In this document: positions 35,067 through 43,939 of the stretch, one piece after another
Numbering within the stretch: position 1 is the first letter of the stretch
Layout of the letters: each line of letters starts with the position of its first letter
Assembly (NCBI RefSeq): GCF_025947345.1
Contig: NZ_CP110011.1
Coordinates: forward strand, 2,170,001 to 2,234,000
Length of the DNA: 64,000 nt
Direction: 5' to 3'
Source: Flavobacterium sp. N502536
GTDB taxonomy: Bacteria > Bacteroidota > Bacteroidia > Flavobacteriales > Flavobacteriaceae
The notes under the pieces: model-generated
Told to the model about the DNA's origin: nothing
Seen by the model: the letters and a program-made list of their open reading frames with translations, nothing else
The model's database searches: none
Translations under genes and position numbers: made by a program

Positions 35067-35133
35067 TGTGAGCTGTAAAATGTGAAAATTTATTCAACCA
35101 TCTAACATATAACATCTCACACATAAGATAAGA
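35067..35133. repeat. TGTGAGNTGTAAAA-type spacer repeat
   Basis: The spacer after the TonB receptor has TGTGAGCTGTAAAA (35067-35080), then TGTGAAAA, and further on ATCTCACACA, the complement of TGTGAGAT. The same 14-base word is repeated three times at 36381-36422. Confidence 0.5.
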
Positions 35134-35158
35134 ATAATAACACTAAACAATAAATAAG

Positions 35159-35500
35159 ATGAATAGAATAATTTTAATCGCGCTGATTACTTTTTTAGGA
35201 TTTTCGGCTCAGGCACAAACTAAGAAAAACAAGAATTTAAAGTACACAACCGAGGTAAATGGTAACTGCGAGCAATGCAAAAAACGTATTGAAAAGGCAG
35301 CCTTTAGTGTTCCGGGGGTAAAATCGGCAACCTGGGACATTAGTACTCATCAGCTTGCGGTGATTTTAAACGAAGAAAAATCATCTCCTGCAGATTTGAA
35401 TGCTGCTGTAGCTAAAGTCGGACATGATACTAAGGAGGTTAAAGCTACGGATGCCGATTATGACAATTTGCATTCTTGCTGCAAGTATGTAAGAGAATAA
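35159..35500 (+). CDS. Periplasmic heavy-metal-associated (HMA) domain protein
   Basis: A 113-residue exported protein: signal peptide to about AQAQ (residue 20), then one HMA fold (about 27-95) with the metal-binding motif GNCEQCKKRIEKA (Cys37 and Cys40). Extra cysteines lie near the end (LHSCCKYV). HMA domains bind Cu(I) or Zn(II) for chaperoning. It follows the TonB receptor by 100 bases and has its own terminator, closing the three-gene module. Confidence 0.9.
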   Translation: MNRIILIALITFLGFSAQAQTKKNKNLKYTTEVNGNCEQCKKRIEKAAFSVPGVKSATWDISTHQLAVILNEEKSSPADLNAAVAKVGHDTKEVKATDADYDNLHSCCKYVRE

Positions 35501-35511
35501 AAAAACTGCAG

Positions 35512-35536
35512 AGCCCGGGTTTATACTCGGGCTTTT
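35512..35536 (+). terminator. Terminator after the HMA gene
   Basis: 8-bp stem AGCCCGGG / CTCGGGCT (one G-T pair) with a 6-base loop and a short T run. Confidence 0.65.
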
Positions 35537-35630
35537 AATAGTTAATTTATCTTTAAAATATGGCTTTTAATTGTGGTTGAAGCAAATTATTGCTAATTTC
35601 ACAAACTTATAAATATAACCAAACGCATTT

Positions 35631-36311
35631 ATGAATAATTTTGATTGGACACAATTAATCAACCCTGAATTTTATATAACATTAAGCATTGGAGGGGTTC
35701 AAATTGGTTTATTTATTGTTCTCTTTATAGTTTTTGCAGAAACAGGTCTTTTTGCGGGATTTTTTCTTCCGGGAGACAGTTTACTTTTTTTAGCAGGTAT
35801 TTACAGCCGTGATTTAATGCAAAATGTTGTCGATATTCCGGCAGATTTTCTTAATGTCTTTATACTTTCAACCCTTGTTGCCATAATGGGAGTCTTGGGG
35901 AATATGACCGGATATTGGTTTGGAGCCAAAAGCGGTTACTATTTGTTCAAAAAAGAAGATTCTTTCTGGTTCAAGAAAAAATACTTATTACAGTCAAAAG
36001 ACTTCTTTGAGAAGTACGGCGGAAAAGCAATTATCTATGCGCGTTTTCTTCCGATTTTCAGAACTTTCGCTCCTATTGTGGCAGGGATCGTTTCTATGGA
36101 TAAACAAAAATTTATGTTCTATAATGTATTGAGTTCTTTCCTTTGGTCGTTTATACTGATCTTCGCAGGACACTATTTATATGGCGTGTTCCTAAAAGAA
36201 GGAATAGATTTAAAACATCACATCGAATACATCATTATTATAATTGTAATCATATCTACATTTCCGGTATTGGTAAAGCTTTTTAAAAAGAGACCAAGCG
36301 AAAAGATATAA
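35631..36311 (+). CDS. DedA family membrane protein
   Basis: A 226-residue inner-membrane protein of the DedA (VTT/SNARE-associated) family, now linked to flipping of undecaprenyl phosphate or phospholipids. The family block FAETGLFAGFFLPGDSLLFLAG and the conserved FARFLPIFRTFAPIVAGIVSM are present. It has five to six hydrophobic segments and a basic tail. It is a single-gene unit with a two-way terminator between it and rodA. Which lipid it moves cannot be told. Confidence 0.9.
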   Translation: MNNFDWTQLINPEFYITLSIGGVQIGLFIVLFIVFAETGLFAGFFLPGDSLLFLAGIYSRDLMQNVVDIPADFLNVFILSTLVAIMGVLGNMTGYWFGAKSGYYLFKKEDSFWFKKKYLLQSKDFFEKYGGKAIIYARFLPIFRTFAPIVAGIVSMDKQKFMFYNVLSSFLWSFILIFAGHYLYGVFLKEGIDLKHHIEYIIIIIVIISTFPVLVKLFKKRPSEKI

Positions 36312-36326
36312 TTAAACAAAGGTATA

Positions 36327-36363
36327 AAAAAGTCCGAAACAGTTGAGTTTCGGACTTTTTTTA
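36327..36363. terminator. Two-way terminator between dedA and rodA
   Basis: 14-bp perfect stem AAAAGTCCGAAAC region (36327-36340 / 36347-36360) with a 6-base loop; T runs follow on both strands, so it can serve both converging genes. Confidence 0.85.
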
Positions 36364-36380
36364 TGGGATATATTTTCTCT

Positions 36381-36422
36381 TGTGAGATGTGAAATGTGAG
36401 ATGTAAAATGTGAGTTGTGAAA
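36381..36422. repeat. Three tandem 14-base repeats
   Basis: Copies TGTGAGATGTGAAA, TGTGAGATGTAAAA and TGTGAGTTGTGAAA lie head to tail, with at most three differences. A related copy is at 35067-35080. Confidence 0.8.
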
Positions 36423-36474
36423 TGCAACCTCTCTAAATATCAACTTCTGAATCATTGCACCTCTGAATAAAAAA

Positions 36475-36504
36475 CTTAGCATCTTAGTGCCTCAGAACCT
36501 TAGC
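36475..36504 (-). repeat. CTTAG-rich dispersed repeat, copy 1
   Basis: A 30-base element that, read on the minus strand, begins GCTAAGGTTCTGAGGCACTA and matches the element at 46331-46360 at most positions. It lies just after the rodA stop. Confidence 0.6.
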
Positions 36505-36518
36505 GCCTTAAAAAAAAA

Positions 36519-37754
36519 CTACCATTCATTCACTTTGTTGGCATCCATTTTTAAGAAGATAAACAACAAAATTGTGAATCCCCAGAGTCCGGAGCCTCCA
36601 TAAGAAAAGAAGGGCAGAGGAACTCCAATTGTTGGGAAAATTCCAATAACCATGGCAATATTAACAAAGAAGTGCGTAAATAAAATTCCTGCAACACAAT
36701 AGCCATAGACCCTGCTGAATTTTGTTTTTTGTCTTTCGGCCAGGTAAATGACTCTTAGAAATAGCCCTACGAAAAGTGCGATTACTACTAAAGATCCTGC
36801 AAAACCCCATTCTTCACCAACGGTTGTAAAAATGTAATCGGTGTGCTGTTCCGGAACGAATCCTCCTTTGGTTTGTGTTCCTTCAAGGAAACCTTTTCCA
36901 ATCCATCCTCCTGATCCAATAGCAATTTCGGACTGATTGGTGTTGTATCCAATACCTTTCATGTCCACACTTTTTCCTAATAAGATATTAAAACGGTCAC
37001 GGTGGTGCTGTTTGAAAACGTTATCAAAAACGTAATCTACAGAGAAAACAAAACCTGAGATAACAAGCAAAAGAATACCGCTTAAGATAATGTTTCGGTC
37101 AACCACTCTTCCTTTGAAATGTATGATCGTTAAAACTCCCAAGGAAATTAGAACAACAACATAAGGTTCCAGAACAAGTGTTAATACAAACAATAGAATG
37201 GTGATAAAACCAGTCCATACGTACCAGGATGGTAAACCTTCTCTGTACAATACAACAATAAAAATACTATAGATTAGGGCACTTCCCGGATCGGGTTGAG
37301 GTAAGATCAATAATACCGGTAAAAATACAATGGCGAGGGCCTGAATTTGTCTGTTGGTATCTTTCAGGTTGATTTGTGTATCACTTAAATATTTGGCTAA
37401 TGCCAATGATGTAGCAGCTTTAGCAAACTCAGACGGCTGTAAAGTAAAGCTTCCGATCGCGTACCAACAACGCTGTCCGGCAATCGTTTTTCCAAAGAGA
37501 AACAAACCGGCTAAGGATAATAAGGAAACTCCAAAAATAATACTGGCGTATTTTTCATAGAACTTTCCATCCACAAAAAGTACCACAAAAATCAAAGGGA
37601 CGGTACATCCAATAAAGATTAATTGTTTTTGATAAGTTCCTTCTGTTGATAATAATGATGAGGAATAGATATTTAGCCACCCTAATATCACCAACGAAAT
37701 GTAGATAAAAACGCTTATCCAGTCAATGTTATTTTTTACACTTTGATTTTTCAT
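36519..37754 (-). CDS. rodA: Rod shape-determining protein RodA (SEDS glycosyltransferase)
   Basis: A 411-residue polytopic SEDS protein that polymerises lipid II into peptidoglycan during cell elongation, paired with PBP2. The family stretch FVPEQHTDYIFTTVGEEWGF holds the Asp of the catalytic periplasmic loop, and PFFSYGGSGLWG near the end is typical. It begins 15 bases after the pbp2 stop and is last in the mreB-mreC-mreD-pbp2-rodA series. Confidence 0.96.
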   Translation of the reverse strand: MKNQSVKNNIDWISVFIYISLVILGWLNIYSSSLLSTEGTYQKQLIFIGCTVPLIFVVLFVDGKFYEKYASIIFGVSLLSLAGLFLFGKTIAGQRCWYAIGSFTLQPSEFAKAATSLALAKYLSDTQINLKDTNRQIQALAIVFLPVLLILPQPDPGSALIYSIFIVVLYREGLPSWYVWTGFITILLFVLTLVLEPYVVVLISLGVLTIIHFKGRVVDRNIILSGILLLVISGFVFSVDYVFDNVFKQHHRDRFNILLGKSVDMKGIGYNTNQSEIAIGSGGWIGKGFLEGTQTKGGFVPEQHTDYIFTTVGEEWGFAGSLVVIALFVGLFLRVIYLAERQKTKFSRVYGYCVAGILFTHFFVNIAMVIGIFPTIGVPLPFFSYGGSGLWGFTILLFIFLKMDANKVNEW

Positions 37755-37769
37755 TTGAAATAATCTTTG

Positions 37770-39734
37770 TTAGTTCTTTTTAGTGGTGTCTGATACTGTT
37801 TTTTTAACTTCTGCTTTAGGTGTTACCGGTTTAGGAGTAACAATTTTAGCTTTTAAAAGGGAATCTTTTGGCGTAGATTCAATTGCGCTGGCTTCGTTCA
37901 TACCGCCAAGTTTCGCATATTCACTGGCCAAACTTTTGTTTAAAACCCTGGTTTCCAAATCGGTTCTTGTGATTTTATGTCTCAGGTATTTTTCAATCAT
38001 TAAACTGGCAATCGGACCCGCTACTGTAGCTCCAAATCCTCCATTTTCAATCATAATTGCAATTGCAATTTTAGGATTGTCTTTAGGGGCAAAAGCAACA
38101 AATATAGAGTGGTCTTTAAGCTGTGTTCTTTTTCCGTTAATCTTTGCAAAATTTTCTGCTGTACCCGTTTTACCGCAAATATCAATACCCTCTACGCGAA
38201 GCGCATAAGCTGTTCCTTTGTTGTAAACGTCAAACAAACCGCTGATGACCGGTGGGAAATATTTTTGGTCAATTGAGGTAACGTGTTTGGTGGTAAATTT
38301 AGCATCAATTTTTCTTCCTTCAATTTTTTTAATGATATGAGGCGTGTAATAGTAACCCTGATTGGCTACAGTTGCCATCATATTTGCCAATTGAATAGGG
38401 GTCATTAAAACCTCTCCCTGGCCAATAGAATTCGATACGATAGTGGTGCTTCTCCATCCTCCGTTAGGATAAATTCGTTTATAGGTTTTGGATGTCGGAA
38501 TGTTTCCTTTTTTACCTGTTGGCAAATCATAGCCCATAAACTGTCCTAGTCCAAAACTTTTTACGTGATCACTCCAAACATCTACCGCCTTAGCCGGATT
38601 GTTGTATTTGTTTATGGTCAACATATAAGATTGTGCGAAATAGGTGTTACAGGAATTGTAAATTCCGTTATGCAACTGATGAGGTCCAAAACCGTGACAT
38701 TTCATAAAACGCCCTCTACCATAGCTAAATCCATGGTGGCACATAAAGGTGGTTTGTTCGTTGATAACGCCTTCCTGCAAAGCAACCAGACCTGTCAGGA
38801 TTTTAAATGGAGAACCCGGAGGATACTCGGCCAAAAGTCCTCTGTCGTACAGTGGTTTTGCGATCGAATCGTGATACAAAAGGGTATAGTTTTTAGAACG
38901 CTGTCTTCCAACTAAAATTCCGGGATCATAAGAAGGCGCGGTTACTAATGCCAGAATCTCACCGCTTTTAGGTTCGATAGCAACAATACCACCTCTTTTA
39001 TTGATCATTAATTCTTCTCCGTATTTCTGAAGTTCGGCATCGATTGTGAGGTTGATGTCTTCTCCGGCTACGGCGATAGTATCGTATTTACCCTCTTTGT
39101 AAGAGCCAATTTCTCTGTTGTATTTGTCTTTCTGAATGTATTTTACACCTTTAATACCGCGTAAAATATCTTCATAGCTTTCTTCAACACCTTGTTTTCC
39201 AATTAAATCTCCACTATTGTAATATGGATTTTTGGCAATTTGTCGTTCGTTTACCTGTGTGATGAAGCCAAAGATGTTTGCGCCGTAGTCTACGTCATAG
39301 TCACGAAGCGAACGTTTTTGAAAATAGAACCCTTCGTATTTTCGAATTTTCTCCTGAAAAGCGGCAAACTCATTTTTGTTCAGCTGTGCTAAAAATACCG
39401 AAGGAAGCCTTGGGCTGTATACCTTGGCTTTGGCAATTCGTTTGTCGTAATCTTCTCGTGTAATGTTTAATAAAGCACAGAATTCAGGAATATTAAGGTC
39501 TTCCTTGATTTCTCTCGGAATTACCATGATATCATAAGAGGCCTGATTGGCAACTAATAATTTCCCGTGTCGGTCATAAATATAACCTCTTTCAGGATAG
39601 TCGTATTTTTTCTTTATTGCGTTATTTTCGGATTTTAACTTAAAGGTATCATCAATAATTTGCAAATAAAAGATCCTGATCACTAGCAAAGATGCTGCAA
39701 TAATAATTAAAGAGGGCAGCAGGACTTTTCTCAT
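37770..39734 (-). CDS. mrdA: Penicillin-binding protein 2 (elongation transpeptidase)
   Basis: A 654-residue class B PBP that cross-links peptidoglycan during rod growth. An N-terminal membrane anchor (about 7-27) is followed by the dimerisation domain and the transpeptidase with all motifs: Ser308 in PPGSPFKILTG (SxxK), SCN in YNSCNTYFAQ, and KTG in DICGKTGTAENF. The C terminus has a Pro/Lys/Thr-rich tail (about 620-654). Its start overlaps the mreD stop by 4 bases (ATGA). Confidence 0.96.
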   Translation of the reverse strand: MRKVLLPSLIIIAASLLVIRIFYLQIIDDTFKLKSENNAIKKKYDYPERGYIYDRHGKLLVANQASYDIMVIPREIKEDLNIPEFCALLNITREDYDKRIAKAKVYSPRLPSVFLAQLNKNEFAAFQEKIRKYEGFYFQKRSLRDYDVDYGANIFGFITQVNERQIAKNPYYNSGDLIGKQGVEESYEDILRGIKGVKYIQKDKYNREIGSYKEGKYDTIAVAGEDINLTIDAELQKYGEELMINKRGGIVAIEPKSGEILALVTAPSYDPGILVGRQRSKNYTLLYHDSIAKPLYDRGLLAEYPPGSPFKILTGLVALQEGVINEQTTFMCHHGFSYGRGRFMKCHGFGPHQLHNGIYNSCNTYFAQSYMLTINKYNNPAKAVDVWSDHVKSFGLGQFMGYDLPTGKKGNIPTSKTYKRIYPNGGWRSTTIVSNSIGQGEVLMTPIQLANMMATVANQGYYYTPHIIKKIEGRKIDAKFTTKHVTSIDQKYFPPVISGLFDVYNKGTAYALRVEGIDICGKTGTAENFAKINGKRTQLKDHSIFVAFAPKDNPKIAIAIMIENGGFGATVAGPIASLMIEKYLRHKITRTDLETRVLNKSLASEYAKLGGMNEASAIESTPKDSLLKAKIVTPKPVTPKAEVKKTVSDTTKKN

Positions 39735-40237
39735 CGTTTATTAGGCTTAATAAGGTAAATTATGATAATGGAGGTGATTATTGTAAAGATAGAGCTAAAT
39801 AAAGTTCGGAGTAAAACATCCAGAATAAATTTAAACTGAAAAGCTTCTAATACAAACAATACGATATGATGCAATACGACAGAAACGAGAATAAAAGAAA
39901 ACCTTTCCGGGGTTAAGGAATCATTCAGTTTAATGGTTTGATATTCGTAGCTAAGTCCAAACGAGAATTTAAAAATGTACGGCCTGTAATACGCAAGTAC
40001 AAGACAGGCTGTTGCGTGAATTCCGCCCGAATTGCAAAACATGTCCATGATAATTCCAAGCAAAAAGCTCGATACAATCAAGCCGGTTCTGTTGCTGTTA
40101 ACCGGATACAAAATAATGTACAAGATGTATGGGAAGGGACTTATGTACCCTAAAAAATTCATATTATTGAAAATAACAACCTGAATTGCTAGTAACATAA
40201 TAAATCGAAAAATATTGAGTAACAAAGCGCTATTCAT
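39731..40237 (-). CDS. mreD: Rod shape-determining protein MreD
   Basis: A 168-residue membrane protein with about five helices, between mreC and pbp2. The sequence (FLGYISPFPYILYIILYPV, SFLLGIIMDMFCNSGGIHATACLVLAYYRPYIFKF) fits Bacteroidota MreD. It is part of the elongasome bridge between MreC and the membrane. It overlaps mreC by 8 bases and pbp2 by 4. Confidence 0.9.
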   Translation of the reverse strand: MNSALLLNIFRFIMLLAIQVVIFNNMNFLGYISPFPYILYIILYPVNSNRTGLIVSSFLLGIIMDMFCNSGGIHATACLVLAYYRPYIFKFSFGLSYEYQTIKLNDSLTPERFSFILVSVVLHHIVLFVLEAFQFKFILDVLLRTLFSSIFTIITSIIIIYLIKPNKR

Positions 40238-41054
40238 TTTTTCCCTTGTTTTCTAAATTAATAAGTTCTTCTCTGTCCTTACTCTTGATGATGTATACGT
40301 GTCCAAGATTGGTCATATCGTTAAATAGCTTAACTTTTATGACATAAAAACTTGAATTTTCTTTTTTGTATATATTTTCTACAGTACCGATATTAATTCC
40401 TTCCGGGAAAATTACAGATTGCCCACCGGTTACGATCGTATCTCCTTTTCTAACAGAAGCTAGTCTCGGAACATCTTCCAGCTGCACAAATCCCGTGCTT
40501 TTTCCATCCCAGGTTAAAGAACCAAAGTGATTTGTCTTTTTTAGTTTAGCGTTGATCTGTGATTTCATATTCAAAATACTCACTACAGTTGCATATCTTG
40601 GTGAAGTATTGTCTACCACTCCAATAATTCCTAAGCTATTAATAACTCCCATGTCTGGTTTTACACCATCATTTGATCCCGAGTTAAGCGTGATAAAATT
40701 TTCGTGAGTGTTGTAGGAGTTGTGAATTACTTTTGAAACAATAATATCCGCAGGTTTAACTCCTTTTACGCTGTCTGCTAAAGGTAGTTTTGTGGTGTCT
40801 TGTTTGTTGAATAATAGACTTTTTAATCTTGCGTTTTCAAGTACAAGTTCGTCATTTTCAGTTCTTAAGTTCAAGTATTCGTTTACGTGATTGATTTTCT
40901 CATAAACACCTCCGGTTAAAAAATTAGCCGAACTGATTATTTTACTTCTGTGATAAGAATGTGATTGAACTGAGAGCGCTAACGAAATACCTAAAAGCAG
41001 CAAAAACAGCAATCGATTACTGTTTCTTATAATGAAATTAAAAATTTGCTGCAT
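40230..41054 (-). CDS. mreC: Rod shape-determining protein MreC
   Basis: A 274-residue elongasome protein. A single N-terminal membrane helix (about 15-33) is followed by a coiled coil (about 58-90, NEYLNLRTENDELVLENARLKSLL) and two beta-domains, with GVINSLGIIGVVDNTSPRYATVVSILN as the family signature. It links MreB in the cytoplasm with PBP2/RodA outside. A hairpin lies between mreB and this gene. Confidence 0.94.
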   Translation of the reverse strand: MQQIFNFIIRNSNRLLFLLLLGISLALSVQSHSYHRSKIISSANFLTGGVYEKINHVNEYLNLRTENDELVLENARLKSLLFNKQDTTKLPLADSVKGVKPADIIVSKVIHNSYNTHENFITLNSGSNDGVKPDMGVINSLGIIGVVDNTSPRYATVVSILNMKSQINAKLKKTNHFGSLTWDGKSTGFVQLEDVPRLASVRKGDTIVTGGQSVIFPEGINIGTVENIYKKENSSFYVIKVKLFNDMTNLGHVYIIKSKDREELINLENKGKNE

Positions 41055-41100
41055 TTCTTGTTTGGTTATTTTGTTTCAGGATATGCTTTTGGTTTCAAAA

Positions 41101-41138
41101 TTTATTAGAGTTGAACGTTTGAATTCAACTCTAATAAA
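41101..41138 (-). promoter_or_regulatory. Hairpin between mreB and mreC
   Basis: Perfect 15-bp stem TTTATTAGAGTTGAA (41101-41115) and complement (41124-41138), 8-base loop. On the minus strand it is followed only by TTTTG, a weak tail, so it may attenuate rather than stop transcription and lower mreC-rodA relative to mreB. Confidence 0.7.
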
Positions 41139-41163
41139 AATATATTGATTGTTATTTTGAATC

Positions 41164-42192
41164 TTATTTGATTAAGATACTTTTAAATTTCGCAATGTTT
41201 TTAAGCGCCATTCCGGTTCCGCGAACAACTGCTCTTAACGGGTCTTCAGCAATATAAACAGGTAAATCTGTTTTTTGTGAAATACGTTTGTCAAGACCTC
41301 TTAACATCGATCCACCACCCGCTAAATAAATACCAGTATTGTAAATATCGGCTGCTAATTCAGGTGGAGTCTGAGATAATGTTTCCATTACCGCATCTTC
41401 GATACGTTGAATTGATTTGTCAAGTGCTTTCGCGATCTCACGGTAAGAAACGTCTACTTGTTTTGGTTTACCGGTAAGTAAATCTCTACCCTGAACTGAC
41501 ATATCTTCTGGTGGTCCGTCTAAATCTTCGATGGCGGCACCAATTTGAATTTTTATTTTTTCAGCAGTACTCTCTCCAACAAAAAGGTTGTGTTGTGTAC
41601 GCATATAATAAACGATATCGTTTGTGAAAACGTCACCTGCAATTTTTACAGATTTGTCACATACAATTCCACCTAATGCAATAACTGCAATTTCAGTAGT
41701 ACCTCCTCCAATATCAACAATCATGTTTCCTTTTGGTTGCATGATATCGATACCAATACCAATTGCTGCTGCCATTGGCTCGTGAATTAAGTAAACTTCT
41801 TTTCCGTTTACTCTTTCACAAGATTCTTTTACCGCTCTCATCTCCACTTCGGTAATACCGGAAGGAATACAAACCACCATTCTTAAAGCTGGAGTAAACA
41901 TTCTTTTCTTCAATGCCGGTATACTTTTGATGAACATGTTGATCATCTTTTCTGAAGCATCAAAATCTGCAATTACACCATCCTTCAAAGGCCTTATGGT
42001 CTTGATGTTTTCATGCGTTTTACCTTGCATCATATTGGCTTCCTTACCAACAGCAATGATTTTGCCTGATATTCTATCACGTGCAACGATCGACGGACTA
42101 TCAATAACAACTTTATCATTATGTATGATTAAAGTGTTTGCGGTACCAAGGTCTATCGCAATATCCTCGGTCATGAAATCAAAAAATCCCAT
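41164..42192 (-). CDS. mreB: Rod shape-determining protein MreB (bacterial actin)
   Basis: A 342-residue actin-fold ATPase that guides cell-wall synthesis along the cell cylinder. The phosphate-1 motif (IDLGTANTLI), phosphate-2 motif (IVDIGGGTTEIAVIALGG) and the adenosine motif (YLAGGGSMLRGLDKR) are all present; length is standard. It is the first of the mre series and follows purH, with a TAnnTTTG element in the 54-base gap. Confidence 0.97.
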   Translation of the reverse strand: MGFFDFMTEDIAIDLGTANTLIIHNDKVVIDSPSIVARDRISGKIIAVGKEANMMQGKTHENIKTIRPLKDGVIADFDASEKMINMFIKSIPALKKRMFTPALRMVVCIPSGITEVEMRAVKESCERVNGKEVYLIHEPMAAAIGIGIDIMQPKGNMIVDIGGGTTEIAVIALGGIVCDKSVKIAGDVFTNDIVYYMRTQHNLFVGESTAEKIKIQIGAAIEDLDGPPEDMSVQGRDLLTGKPKQVDVSYREIAKALDKSIQRIEDAVMETLSQTPPELAADIYNTGIYLAGGGSMLRGLDKRISQKTDLPVYIAEDPLRAVVRGTGMALKNIAKFKSILIK

Positions 42193-42232
42193 AAGTTTTT
42201 TAGGGGTTTAAAATGTTATAAATTATTTTGAA

Positions 42233-42240
42233 CAAAGTTA
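42233..42240 (-). promoter_or_regulatory. TAnnTTTG -7 element upstream of mreB
   Basis: TAACTTTG on the minus strand, 40 bases before the mreB start and just after the purH stop; its -33 region would fall within purH. Confidence 0.4.
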
Positions 42241-42246
42241 AACAAA

Positions 42247-43773
42247 TTAATGTTTAAAATGACGTGTTCCCGTAAATACCATTGCAAGATTGTTTTCATT
42301 GCAATAATTTATGCTTAATTCGTCTTTTATTGAGCCTCCTGGCTGAATAACAGCAGTTATTCCTGCTTTTTTGGCTAATTCTACACAATCCGGAAACGGA
42401 AAAAATGCATCACTTGCCATTGAAGCACCGGTTAAATCAAATCCAAAAGCTTTTGCTTTGTCAACTGCCTGAACTAAAGCATCTACTCTTGAGGTCTGAC
42501 CTGTTCCTGACGAAATTAATGTTCCGTTTTTAGCAAATACGATTGTATTTGATTTGGTGTTTTTACAAATTTTTGAAGCAAATATTAAATCTTCTATCTC
42601 TTCAGCTGTAGGCTCTGTAATAGTAACGGTTTTTAAATGCTCTTTAGTATCTGTAATATTATTTCTGTCCTGAATTAACAAACCATTAAGACATGTTCTT
42701 ACTTGTCTTGAAGGTAATTCAACTTCATTTTGAATTAAAATGATTCTGTTTTTCTTTTCTTGTAAAACAGCAATTGCTTCTTCATCATAAGCTGGGGCAA
42801 TTACCACTTCGCAGAATAACTTGTTGATTTCCTGTGCGGTATCAAGGTCGATTTTAGTATTTGCAATCAAAACACCTCCAAAAGCTGATGTAGGATCACA
42901 AGCCAAAGCCGCTAAATAAGCCTCGCTAATTGTTTTTCTGGAAGCTAAACCACAAGCATTGTTGTGTTTTAAAATCGCAAATGTTGGTCCGTCAGTTTTA
43001 AACTCATTGATTAAGTTTACTGCGGCATCAACATCTAATAAGTTGTTGTAGGATAATTCTTTTCCGTGAACTTTGTTGAACATAGCGTCAAAATCACCAA
43101 AGAAAAATCCTTTTTGATGAGGGTTTTCCCCGTATCTTAAAATCTGACCATCTGCAATACTTTCTTTGTAAATGGTTTCGTCAGTATTGAAATAGTTAAA
43201 AATAGCACCGTCGTAGTGAGAAGAAACGTGGAAAGCTTTTGTAGCAAGCAATCTTCTGTTTTCAAGAGTCGTGGCTCCATTTTGTGTCGTAATCAAATCT
43301 AAAAGCAGGCTGTACTCGTTTACCGAAGCTACAATTACCGTGTCTTTGAAGTTTTTTGCACCGGCACGGATTAATGAAATTCCACCAATGTCAATTTTTT
43401 CAATAATATCCTGCTCGCTTGCACCTGAGGCAACTGTTTTTTCAAACGGATACAAATCAACAATTACCAAATCGATTTGCGGAATATCAAATTCCTTCAT
43501 TTGCTGAACGTCACTTTCGTTATCCTGACGGTTTAAAATTCCACCAAAGATTTTCGGGTGTAATGTTTTTACTCTTCCTCCAAGAATTTCAGGGAAAGAA
43601 GTAATATCTTCAACAGGAACTACAGGAATACCAAGATTTTTTATAAAGTCTTCGGTTCCTCCGGTCGAGTAAAGTGTTACATTTTGTTCGTGTAATTTTC
43701 TAACGATTGGCTCTAAACCGTCTTTTGAAAAAACAGATATTAATGCCGATTGTATTGTTTTAGTTGTGCTCAT
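42247..43773 (-). CDS. purH: Bifunctional AICAR transformylase/IMP cyclohydrolase
   Basis: A 508-residue enzyme for the last two steps of IMP synthesis. The N-terminal cyclohydrolase domain (about 1-190) has ALISVFSKDGL and the STGGTEDFI loop; the C-terminal transformylase has LRYGENPHQKGFFF and LKHNNACGLA, and ends with MVFTGTRHFKH. Length is standard. Its 25-base leader carries AACTACAC next to the ATG, shared with rpe and pnp. Confidence 0.97.
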   Translation of the reverse strand: MSTTKTIQSALISVFSKDGLEPIVRKLHEQNVTLYSTGGTEDFIKNLGIPVVPVEDITSFPEILGGRVKTLHPKIFGGILNRQDNESDVQQMKEFDIPQIDLVIVDLYPFEKTVASGASEQDIIEKIDIGGISLIRAGAKNFKDTVIVASVNEYSLLLDLITTQNGATTLENRRLLATKAFHVSSHYDGAIFNYFNTDETIYKESIADGQILRYGENPHQKGFFFGDFDAMFNKVHGKELSYNNLLDVDAAVNLINEFKTDGPTFAILKHNNACGLASRKTISEAYLAALACDPTSAFGGVLIANTKIDLDTAQEINKLFCEVVIAPAYDEEAIAVLQEKKNRIILIQNEVELPSRQVRTCLNGLLIQDRNNITDTKEHLKTVTITEPTAEEIEDLIFASKICKNTKSNTIVFAKNGTLISSGTGQTSRVDALVQAVDKAKAFGFDLTGASMASDAFFPFPDCVELAKKAGITAVIQPGGSIKDELSINYCNENNLAMVFTGTRHFKH

Positions 43774-43798
43774 CGTGTAGTTATGATTTTTGAGACTG

Positions 43799-43806
43799 CA
43801 AAAGTA
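43799..43806 (-). promoter_or_regulatory. TAnnTTTG -7 element upstream of purH
   Basis: TACTTTTG on the minus strand, 25 bases before the purH start. No -33 TTG at the expected distance. No purine-riboswitch fold was recognised. Confidence 0.4.
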
Positions 43807-43939
43807 GTTTTTTTAAACATTATTTTAAAGAAAATTAATGTAACATTATGCTAAAAAAATCTACTGATGAGTAAGTTAACTTTTATTAGGTTTTTGATTT
43901 TAAATTATTGAATTTTACTTTATTGAAAAATACGACTAT

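Noticed and set aside
36381..36422. CRISPR or direct-repeat integration site
   Set aside because: Three 14-base copies are head to tail with no spacers and no integrase or tRNA nearby.
37783..38208. Plus-strand frame of 141 codons opposite pbp2
   Set aside because: It mirrors the coding pattern of the penicillin-binding protein and has no homology or start signal.
43774..43939. Purine riboswitch ahead of purH
   Set aside because: The 25-base leader is too short and no three-way-junction motif was found.
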